From an uncultured Fidelibacterota bacterium (GTDB lineage Bacteria > Marinisomatota > Marinisomatia > Marinisomatales > UBA1611), in assembly GCA_913045415.1 (NCBI GenBank), contig CAJWPW010000109.1, positions 1-5,118 of the forward strand: a DNA stretch of 5,118 nt. Direction: 5' to 3'. Made by a program: the position numbers and the translations under genes. This document shows, in pieces, positions 1 to 5,118 of this stretch. The notes below the pieces were generated by a model that saw only the letters and a program-made list of their open reading frames with translations, was not told where the DNA came from and did not search any database. How positions within the stretch are numbered: position 1 is the stretch's first letter; every line of letters begins with the position of its first letter.

Positions 1-399
1 AATGTGGAAAATGCTCAATCATTTCCAACACAACATCCAAGATGTGGCACTAGTTTTTTGTTTATTGTACTTTTATCCGCTATACTTGTTTTTGCAATGG
101 TGGATACCATCGTTATTTATTTCCTTGGAACAATCTCTTTGCCAATCCGTCTTTTGCTTCATTTACCTATGATCCCATTTGTTTCCGGTATTGGATATGA
201 AATAATTAAACTTTCATCTAAAAGTGATTCTTTCTTTTTTTCAATTTTGAAAAAACCGGGCCTCTTGCTTCAGAATATCACCACAAAACAGCCGGAAGAT
301 GATATGGTGGTGGTTTCTATCACTGCACTGAAAGAAGCTTTTGGGGATAAATACAAAGATATGGTTGGAAAAGAATATACAGCAGAGGCCATTGGGTGA
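1..399 (+). CDS. DUF1385 (YqhQ-like) membrane protein, 3' end only
   Basis: This is the C-terminal 132 residues of a DUF1385 family protein; the 5' part lies before the window. The GTG at position 4 is an internal valine codon, not a credible start, because family members are usually about 300 residues and the conserved motifs begin at once. Counting from the first codon, I see the family motif HPRCGTSF at 12-19, a hydrophobic helix at about 19-42, a second hydrophobic stretch at 47-70 ending in SGIGYEIIKL, and the signature PGLLLQ..TTKQPEDD at 86-101 followed by a VVVSITALKEAF segment. The protein is therefore an integral membrane protein with a cytosolic-looking charged tail. The molecular function of DUF1385 is not established. 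Its stop overlaps the prfA start (GTGA), so the two genes are probably cotranscribed and translationally coupled. Confidence in the family is high; no function is assigned. Confidence 0.88.
   Translation, partial: NVENAQSFPTQHPRCGTSFLFIVLLSAILVFAMVDTIVIYFLGTISLPIRLLLHLPMIPFVSGIGYEIIKLSSKSDSFFFSILKKPGLLLQNITTKQPEDDMVVVSITALKEAFGDKYKDMVGKEYTAEAIG
384..388 (+). promoter_or_regulatory. Shine-Dalgarno sequence for prfA
   Basis: AGAGG lies inside the end of the DUF1385 gene, 7 nt before the GTG at 396. It supports that GTG as the prfA start, because the reading begins there with the residues expected at the RF1 N-terminus. Reinitiation after the overlapping TGA is also likely. Confidence 0.55.
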
Positions 400-1463
400 G
401 AAAAAAATTAGAAGCCATTATTGCTAAACATGCTCATCTGGCGGAGCAAATGGCTGACCCAGAAATATATGGAAATCAGGATAAACTAACACCCATTGCC
501 ATAGAGCATAGCGCAATGGAAGGCATTGTAAACGTGGGAAAAGTATACATTTCTGTGTTAGATCAAATTGCAGATGATAAAGAAATATTGGATGGCGATG
601 ATGATGATTTAAAAGAAATTGTCCAGCAAGAATTGGGTGATTTAGTAGCCCAGCAGGAAAATATTGAAGCAGAAATCAAAGTGCTTCTTTTGCCAAAAGA
701 TCCCATGGATAATAAGAATCTTATTTTAGAGATTCGGGCTGGGACTGGCGGGGATGAGGCAGCATTATTTGCTGCAGATCTTTTTCGTATATACACTCGA
801 TATGCAGAGCGAAATGGGTGGACTTTCAAAATAATGAATTCATCTGATACAGGTATTGGCGGTATGAAAGAAGCCATTGTTTCCATGCAGGGCAAAGGTG
901 CTTTTGGGATGCTGAAATATGAAAGCGGTGTTCACCGTGTCCAGCGTGTACCCAAAACGGAAACGAGTGGAAGGGTGCATACATCGGCTGCCACAGTTGC
1001 TGTGATGCCGGAGGCAGAAGATGTTGATATTGAAATTTTGGATGCTGATTTAAAAATTGACACCTATCGTGCCAGTGGTGCCGGTGGGCAGCATGTGAAT
1101 AAAACAGAATCTGCCATCCGCATAACCCATATTCCTACAGGATTGGTAGTAACCTGCCAGGATGAATCTTCCCAACATAAAAATAGAGCTGCAGCATTAA
1201 AAGTATTGAAATCCCGGATGCTTGCAGCAGAACAGGACAAAGCAGCTGCGGAGCGCGCAGCGGAACGTCGAAACTTGGTATCAACGGGGGATCGTTCTGC
1301 CAAGATACGCACATATAATTTTTCCCAAGGCCGCGTAACAGACCATCGTATTAATTTTACAACTTATCGATTGAACGAAATATTAGACGGTGACATTACG
1401 GAGATTATTGAGCAATTAAAGATCGCTGAACAGCAGGAACACCTTGCTGCCGAAACGGAATAA
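396..1463 (+). CDS. prfA: Peptide chain release factor 1 (RF1)
   Basis: RF1 recognises UAA and UAG in the ribosomal A site and triggers hydrolysis of peptidyl-tRNA; it acts in the cytosol. The 355-residue product has the normal family length. Residues 1-100 are the helical N-terminal domain, with a short Asp run at 68-71 from GAT repeats. The conserved core RAGTGGDEAALFA spans about 114-126. The stop-codon reading motif is P186-K187-T188 (PxT, as in RF1, not the SPF of RF2). The catalytic GGQ is at 230-232, followed by the HVNKTESAIRITH block and SSQHKNRAAALKVL. RTYNFSQGRVTDHRI comes near the C-terminus; many RF1 proteins have Pro where this one has Ser (NFP). Translation starts at GTG, overlapping the upstream stop by 4 bp, with an SD 7 nt away. 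prmC, whose product modifies Gln232, follows. There is no RF2-type programmed frameshift. The assignment is secure. Confidence 0.98.
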   Translation: MRKKLEAIIAKHAHLAEQMADPEIYGNQDKLTPIAIEHSAMEGIVNVGKVYISVLDQIADDKEILDGDDDDLKEIVQQELGDLVAQQENIEAEIKVLLLPKDPMDNKNLILEIRAGTGGDEAALFAADLFRIYTRYAERNGWTFKIMNSSDTGIGGMKEAIVSMQGKGAFGMLKYESGVHRVQRVPKTETSGRVHTSAATVAVMPEAEDVDIEILDADLKIDTYRASGAGGQHVNKTESAIRITHIPTGLVVTCQDESSQHKNRAAALKVLKSRMLAAEQDKAAAERAAERRNLVSTGDRSAKIRTYNFSQGRVTDHRINFTTYRLNEILDGDITEIIEQLKIAEQQEHLAAETE

Positions 1464-1517
1464 TGCCTTTTCCATTCCCCTCTCATCTTTCGATAATCCT
1501 CTTCCAAAAATAATTTA
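1464..1517 (+). other. Pyrimidine-rich prfA-prmC spacer without SD
   Basis: This 54-bp gap is almost all C and T on the plus strand from 1466 to 1505, then AT-rich up to the prmC ATG. An in-frame TAA at 1494-1496 blocks any upstream extension of prmC. No purine-rich ribosome binding site precedes the ATG. A weak promoter-like pair (TTTCCA at 1469-1474, 17 bp, GATAAT at 1492-1497) can be drawn but would leave a leader of only about 15 nt. I see no terminator hairpin, so read-through from prfA is the simpler reading. Confidence 0.5.
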
Positions 1518-2372
1518 ATGCCAAAAACTTGGCGCATTATTGATCTTATCAACTGGGCGGAATCCTATTATAAAGAGAAGGGGTTTGAGAATCCTAAGGC
1601 TGAGATTGAATGGCTTCTTCGTGCATTACTAAATTGTAACCGAATGGATGTTTACCTAAGGTTTGAAGAGCCTCTATCACAAACTCAACTCGCAACACTT
1701 CGGGCCTGGGTGAAAAGGCGTTTGGAAAAAGAGCCTCTCCAATATATTACCGGTTCATGTGATTTTTATGGCAGGGAATTTTTGGTAAATAAACATGTGT
1801 TAATTCCTCGACCGGAAACAGAACGGCTAATTGATATAGCTATAGATAAACTGAAAAGCATCAAATCGCGGAATATTTTGGATGTGGGAACCGGTTCCGG
1901 ATGTATTGCCACAACATTGGGACTAGAACTCCCCGAATCCACTGTTTTAGGGTTAGATGTTTCAGATGCTGCAATTGGCATTGCCAATGAGAATAAAGAA
2001 AAATTGTCTGTGGGGAACGTATCCTTTCAAGAATTGGATTTTTTAAGTACCATTCCAGATGGCCCATTTGATTTATTGGTGTCCAATCCTCCCTATATCC
2101 CACAAGGTGAGATGGATGGGCTCATGAAGGATGTCCGGGGTTTTGAGCCAACAATCGCGCTTACCGATGAAAAAGATGGACTCACATTTTATCAGCGATT
2201 CGCTGAAATTGGTAAAGATTTGGTGAGGACCGGTGGATGGATGATTCTGGAAGTAGGTCTGGGAGACCACCCACAAAAAGCAAAAGCTATTTTTGAAAGC
2301 ACTGGTTATGGTGAACCCAAACTCATCAAGGATTATAATGGCGATGATCGGGTTTTGGTTGTGGGAATTTAA
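1518..2372 (+). CDS. prmC: Release factor glutamine methyltransferase
   Basis: PrmC (HemK) uses S-adenosylmethionine to N5-methylate the Gln of the GGQ motif in RF1 and RF2, raising termination efficiency. The 284-residue length is typical. Residues 1 to about 75 form the helical N-terminal domain that contacts the release factor. The linker LQYITG..DFYGREF leads to the conserved IPRPETE at 96-102. The Rossmann-fold methyltransferase domain follows, with SAM motif I DVGTGSG at 122-128, the acidic end of the second strand at D147, and the catalytic substrate-glutamine motif NPPY at 190-193. The conserved RGFEPTIAL block is at 207-215. NPPY, IPRPETE and the neighbouring prfA separate it from ribosomal protein L3 methyltransferase (PrmB) and from adenine methylases. 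The ATG is the first possible start after an in-frame stop, yet it has no Shine-Dalgarno sequence. The gene lies 54 bp after prfA and is probably in the same operon. Confidence 0.97.
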   Translation: MPKTWRIIDLINWAESYYKEKGFENPKAEIEWLLRALLNCNRMDVYLRFEEPLSQTQLATLRAWVKRRLEKEPLQYITGSCDFYGREFLVNKHVLIPRPETERLIDIAIDKLKSIKSRNILDVGTGSGCIATTLGLELPESTVLGLDVSDAAIGIANENKEKLSVGNVSFQELDFLSTIPDGPFDLLVSNPPYIPQGEMDGLMKDVRGFEPTIALTDEKDGLTFYQRFAEIGKDLVRTGGWMILEVGLGDHPQKAKAIFESTGYGEPKLIKDYNGDDRVLVVGI

Positions 2373-2408
2373 GGGACCATTCCTTGAACTTGTCAAACGG
2401 TCGGTTCA
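2373..2408 (+). repeat. Degenerate palindromic intergenic element, copy 1
   Basis: Directly after the prmC stop, GACCATT (2375-2381) pairs with AACGGTC (2396-2402) with one A-C mismatch. The 14-nt loop carries most of the core TTGAACTTGTCAAA (2384-2397). An alternative 5-bp stem is TGAAC/GTTCA (2385-2389/2404-2408). The core resembles a TTGAGCTTGTCGAA motif that I recall as a dispersed intergenic palindrome in various bacterial genomes, here with two substitutions. A T-rich stretch (2405-2414) follows, so it could also act as a weak terminator for the prfA-prmC unit, but the stem is short and imperfect. Confidence 0.5.
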
Positions 2409-2417
2409 TTTTATAAT
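2390..2417 (+). promoter_or_regulatory. Putative sigma70-type promoter for the prenyltransferase-dnaE unit
   Basis: TTGTCA (2390-2395, five of six matches to the -35 consensus) is followed after 16 bp by a perfect TATAAT (2412-2417). Initiation would fall near 2424, giving a leader of about 70 nt that contains the second hairpin element. The -35 box lies inside repeat copy 1. The surroundings are AT-rich, so a chance match is possible, but this is the only sizeable gap in the window and a promoter is expected here. Confidence 0.45.
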
Positions 2418-2444
2418 AAATTATAAATCAATATATCCTTGGTA

Positions 2445-2485
2445 AATTAATTGAACTTTTCGACAAGCTCAGAAATCGATTAATT
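2445..2485 (+). repeat. Palindromic intergenic element, copy 2 (inverted orientation)
   Basis: AATTAATTGA (2445-2454) pairs with TCGATTAATT (2476-2485) over 10 bp, including one G-U wobble. The 21-nt loop holds TTTCGACAAGCTCAG (2458-2472), the reverse complement of the core in copy 1. An inner alternative stem is GAACTT/AAGCTC (2453-2458/2465-2470), with one mismatch. The element ends 7 nt before the prenyltransferase ATG, so in mRNA the hairpin would sit where the ribosome binds. It has no U-tract and is unlikely to be an intrinsic terminator. Confidence 0.55.
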
Positions 2486-2492
2486 CAAAAAA

Positions 2493-3332
2493 ATGAACAC
2501 ATTTTACTACCACATTAAACTTCTCCGGCCATTAAATGTTTTCACTAGCGGACTTGCTATGGTAATTGGTTCTGGCATTTTAGGTACACTCAATAATACA
2601 GGTACGCTCCTTTTGGTTATGGCAGTGGTCATGTGTTTTGCTGGTGCTGCAAATGCCTTGAATGACGTGGTGGATTATGAAATTGATAAAATCAATCGTC
2701 CCATGCGCCCACTTCCATCTGGATTTGTCAAAAAACGAACAGCTCTCTTTATATCCATTCTACTATTTTCTATGGGCACATTGGCCTGTCTGGAACTTTC
2801 GGAAGCGGCTAAAGTGATAGGGATTGTGATTGCCATGCCATTTATGGTTCTGTATTCTAAATATTTAAAAGGGATGCCCTTGATTGGCAACATGATCGTT
2901 GCTTTTATTTTAGGTTTATCGTTCCTGTTTTGTGGTGCAGCATTTAATAATATGTCGCCCATGTGGATTCCAATGATTCTAGCCTTTGGTCTCACATTAG
3001 TGAGGGAATTGGTGAAAGATATTGCAGACATGGAGGGAGACCAATCTGCGGGCCTTAAAACATTTCCAATTACCGCAGGAATCGAAAAATCGATTCAACT
3101 TTCCATCTTTTTGTCAGCTTGTATTGGGGTGGGTGCTTTTATCCCATACTTATATGGAACCTATGGCATTTGGTATGGCATTTTGTTGATTCTTGGCGTT
3201 GAGATTCCATTGGGTGTGGTTGTAGTTTCGCTATTGAATAATCCTGGAATTTCGTCCGCAACACACGGTGCCCGGATCTTAAAATTTAGTACCCTTATAG
3301 GGCTGATTGCCATATATGCAGGAACATTTTAA
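2493..3332 (+). CDS. UbiA-superfamily prenyltransferase, DGGGP synthase-like
   Basis: This membrane enzyme transfers a polyprenyl group from its diphosphate to an acceptor. The 279-residue protein is almost entirely hydrophobic, with about eight or nine predicted membrane helices. The first Asp-rich motif is N57-D58-x-x-D61-x-x-x-D65 followed by KINRPMRPLPSG (66-77). The second is KDIADMEGD (175-183) followed by GLKTFPI. These loops bind Mg2+ and the diphosphate. A YSKYLKGMPLIGN segment (121-133) links them. The INRPxRPLPSG and VKDIxDxEGDxxxGxKTxPI forms, together with LIGNMIVA, resemble geranylgeranylglycerol-phosphate geranylgeranyltransferases of archaea and FCB-group bacteria more than quinone, haem O or chlorophyll enzymes. 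Substrate is inferred, not shown; a quinone or other prenyl acceptor remains possible. An in-frame TAA at 2481 fixes the ATG start. There is no Shine-Dalgarno sequence. The stop shares a base with the dnaE start, so the two are coupled. Confidence 0.85.
   Translation: MNTFYYHIKLLRPLNVFTSGLAMVIGSGILGTLNNTGTLLLVMAVVMCFAGAANALNDVVDYEIDKINRPMRPLPSGFVKKRTALFISILLFSMGTLACLELSEAAKVIGIVIAMPFMVLYSKYLKGMPLIGNMIVAFILGLSFLFCGAAFNNMSPMWIPMILAFGLTLVRELVKDIADMEGDQSAGLKTFPITAGIEKSIQLSIFLSACIGVGAFIPYLYGTYGIWYGILLILGVEIPLGVVVVSLLNNPGISSATHGARILKFSTLIGLIAIYAGTF
3320..3323 (+). promoter_or_regulatory. Shine-Dalgarno sequence for dnaE
   Basis: AGGA lies within the last codons of the prenyltransferase gene, 8 nt before the ATG at 3332. 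With the TAATG junction it supports translation of dnaE both by direct initiation and by reinitiation. It also supports this ATG, which gives the usual DnaE N-terminus (FVHLHNHSDYS). Confidence 0.5.
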
Positions 3333-5118
3333 TGACATCTGAATTCGTCCATTTACATAACCATTCGGACTATAGTCTGCTAGATGGTGCACAGCGCATC
3401 GACCAACTGGTTAATACCATTGATGATTTAAAAATGGACTCAGTTGCCCTGACAGAACATGGGAATATGTTCAGCGTGGTGCCCTATTACAAAGATGCGA
3501 AGAAAGCAGGCATCAAGCCCATCATTGGGTGTGAGATCTATGTAGCAACGGGATCTCGTTTTGAGAAAAAAACGACTGCAGAAGGTGGTTGGGGAAACAA
3601 TCATCTAATCCTTCTTGCCCAGAATTATACCGGTTATAAAAATCTTATGAAACTGGTGACCGCCGGTTATTTGGAAGGATTTTATTACCGGCCACGAGTC
3701 GATGTAGATCTACTTCGGCAATACAGTGAAGGGCTTATTTGTATGTCGGCTTGCTTGAAAGGTGAGGTACCGGAAAAAATGCTTCGCGGTGATTATGAAG
3801 GCGCTAAAGAAGCAGCGCTCAGATTCGCGGAAATATTCCCTGATCGGTATTATCTAGAAATTCAGAATCATGGCATCCCTGAAGAGGAAGCCAATATTAA
3901 GAATATGAAAAAACTGGCGGCGGATCTGAATCTACCGTTAGTTTGCACCAATGATGCACACTACGCAAAACAGTCTCATTGGGAAGCACATGATATTCTT
4001 ATTTGTCTTGGTACGGGGAAAGAACGTAGTGACCCCAACCGCTTGCGATATGCTACACCGGAATTCTATTTTAAAACTCAGGATGAGATGCACACCCTTT
4101 TCAAGGAATTTCCTCAGGCGATTGAGAATACGCGGAAGATTGCAGACAGTATTGATGTGGAATTACGTATGGGTGAATACCATTTGCCCAATTTCCCAAT
4201 CCCGGAAGACTCACCTACCCAAGATTCGGATGAATATTTAAAAATGTTAACCCAGGCAGGGGCAGAATTACTTTATGGAGAAATAACCCCAGATATCCAG
4301 AAACGAATTGATCATGAACTCTTGGTCATTCGAAATATGGGTTTCGCTGGATACTTTTTAATTACGGCAGATTTTGTCAAATATTCTAAAGATATGAAGA
4401 TTCCTGTGGGGCCAGGTAGGGGATCTGCTGCTGGAAGTATAGTTTCCTTTGCACTTGGCATTACAAGTATCGATCCATTGAAACATAATCTCCTTTTTGA
4501 AAGATTTCTAAACCCTGAACGAATCAGCTTACCTGATATTGATATTGATTTTTGTATTGAAAGGCGCGGAGAAGTGATTGATTATATCAAAGATCAATAT
4601 GGTGATAATTCCGTGACCCAGATTATTACATTTGGAAAAATGAAAGCAAAACAGGTAGTGCGAGATGTAGGTCGCGTCATGGGTTATCCTTTTGGCGAAG
4701 TGGATAAAATTGCCAAGGCCATCCCCAATGAATTAAATATTACTTTAGATGCTGCCCTTGAAAAAAGCCACGATCTTCAGGATTTATCGGAAGGAGATTA
4801 TAAAGAATTAATGTCTCATGCCAAGGTATTGGAAGGGATGCACCGCCACGCATCTATCCATGCTGCAGGTGTGGTAATCGCGCCTGGGGATCTCACTGAT
4901 TATGTTCCACTTTATCGATCATCTTCTGGAGATGTTACAAGTCAATATGATATGAAAGGCCTTGAAGAATTGGGCCTATTAAAAATGGATTTTCTAGGTC
5001 TCAGAACACTGACCGTGATCGATAAAGCTGTAAAATTGATCGAAAAAAAAGGTGAGAAAATTGATATAGAAAAATTGCCATTGGATGATGCTAAGGTCTA
5101 TGAAATTTTTGCCAAAGG
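3332..5118 (+). CDS. dnaE: DNA polymerase III alpha subunit, 5' part
   Basis: DnaE is the catalytic C-family polymerase of the bacterial replisome. The frame stays open from the ATG to the window edge, giving 595 of an expected 1100-1200 residues; the fingers, beta-binding and OB regions lie beyond. Residues 1 to about 280 are the PHP domain, with metal-ligand motifs H7-x-H9, TEHGN (41-45), E68, H91, NHG (179-181) and TNDAH (206-210). The palm has GPGRGSAAGS at 360-369, the catalytic pair D402/D404 in PDIDID, and the third carboxylate D553 in KMDFLGLRTLT. ITFGKMKAKQVVRDVGRV lies between. No N-terminal DnaQ-like exonuclease is inserted in the PHP domain, so this is DnaE-type, not PolC. The intact C-family palm and lack of early divergence suggest the main replicative DnaE1; DnaE2 (ImuC) cannot be fully excluded without the C-terminus. 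The gene overlaps the prenyltransferase stop by one base. Confidence 0.97.
   Translation, partial: MTSEFVHLHNHSDYSLLDGAQRIDQLVNTIDDLKMDSVALTEHGNMFSVVPYYKDAKKAGIKPIIGCEIYVATGSRFEKKTTAEGGWGNNHLILLAQNYTGYKNLMKLVTAGYLEGFYYRPRVDVDLLRQYSEGLICMSACLKGEVPEKMLRGDYEGAKEAALRFAEIFPDRYYLEIQNHGIPEEEANIKNMKKLAADLNLPLVCTNDAHYAKQSHWEAHDILICLGTGKERSDPNRLRYATPEFYFKTQDEMHTLFKEFPQAIENTRKIADSIDVELRMGEYHLPNFPIPEDSPTQDSDEYLKMLTQAGAELLYGEITPDIQKRIDHELLVIRNMGFAGYFLITADFVKYSKDMKIPVGPGRGSAAGSIVSFALGITSIDPLKHNLLFERFLNPERISLPDIDIDFCIERRGEVIDYIKDQYGDNSVTQIITFGKMKAKQVVRDVGRVMGYPFGEVDKIAKAIPNELNITLDAALEKSHDLQDLSEGDYKELMSHAKVLEGMHRHASIHAAGVVIAPGDLTDYVPLYRSSSGDVTSQYDMKGLEELGLLKMDFLGLRTLTVIDKAVKLIEKKGEKIDIEKLPLDDAKVYEIFAK

Noticed and set aside
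4..6. GTG as the true start of the first gene
   Set aside because: The protein would lack more than half of the DUF1385 family length, and the reading frame is open to the window edge.
597..608. (GAT)4 microsatellite in prfA as a phase-variation site
   Set aside because: A trinucleotide repeat cannot shift the frame, and it encodes an Asp run in a variable part of the RF1 N-terminal domain.
563..895. Minus-strand open frame inside prfA
   Set aside because: It lies wholly opposite a conserved RF1 domain, has no RBS or recognisable motif, and its composition is that of a reverse shadow.
1469..1497. Promoter-like TTTCCA-17-GATAAT before prmC
   Set aside because: The -35 match is only four of six and the leader would be about 15 nt; cotranscription with prfA is more likely.
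1064..1552. Two minus-strand open frames (1064-1312 and 1364-1552) over the end of prfA and its spacer
   Set aside because: They are antisense to conserved RF1 sequence and the prmC start; low-complexity Ser/Ala/Cys content suggests no real protein.
1766..2396. Minus-strand open frames opposite prmC (1766-1987, 1861-2103, 2073-2396)
   Set aside because: All are antisense to the methyltransferase motifs, in mutually overlapping frames with no family similarity that I recognise.
2675..3031. Minus-strand open frame inside the prenyltransferase gene
   Set aside because: It is opposite the conserved Asp-rich region and looks like a reverse reading of membrane-helix codons.
3951..4241. Plus-strand 96-codon open frame in a different phase
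   Set aside because: It is nested within dnaE, whose own frame is continuous and conserved through this region.
1..5118. Mobile elements, CRISPR arrays, tRNA/rRNA genes, toxin-antitoxin or defence system
   Set aside because: I found no transposase, regular repeat-spacer array, RNA-gene signature or small paired genes; coding is essentially continuous with housekeeping genes.

Overview
The window is a compact, plus-strand-only stretch of bacterial chromosome with moderate-to-low G+C and standard-code genes. It holds four recognisable housekeeping or lipid genes and the tail of a fifth. The layout is DUF1385 membrane protein (3' end only), prfA (release factor 1), prmC (release factor glutamine methyltransferase), a 120-bp intergenic region with palindromic repeats, a UbiA-superfamily prenyltransferase, and dnaE (replicative DNA polymerase III alpha subunit, 5' half only).

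Positions 1-2372 form a translation-termination cluster. The DUF1385 gene overlaps prfA by 4 bp, and prmC follows 54 bp later. PrmC methylates the glutamine of the GGQ motif in RF1, so enzyme and substrate are encoded side by side. A DUF1385-prfA-prmC neighbourhood recurs in several bacterial phyla, often with rpmE nearby.

Positions 2373-2492 are the only substantial non-coding DNA. They contain two diverged, oppositely oriented elements built around a TGAGCTTGTCGAA-like core, each able to form a hairpin. A good sigma70-type promoter (TTGTCA, 16 bp, TATAAT) lies between them and probably starts a second transcription unit.

Positions 2493-5118 are that second unit: the prenyltransferase gene and dnaE, which share one base at a TAATG stop/start junction. 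The prenyltransferase has both Asp-rich motifs and resembles the family that makes digeranylgeranylglyceryl phosphate, an archaeal-type ether lipid precursor. DnaE has its catalytic aspartates and an apparently intact PHP metal site, which suggests intrinsic proofreading.

The gene set, the DGGGP-synthase-like UbiA protein, weak Shine-Dalgarno use and the dispersed-repeat style fit a bacterium of the Fibrobacterota-Chlorobiota-Bacteroidota (FCB) superphylum or a relative, perhaps a Marinimicrobia/SAR406-like lineage. That assignment is inferred from memory of family features and is tentative. I found no mobile element, CRISPR array, RNA gene or clearly undescribed multi-gene system here.
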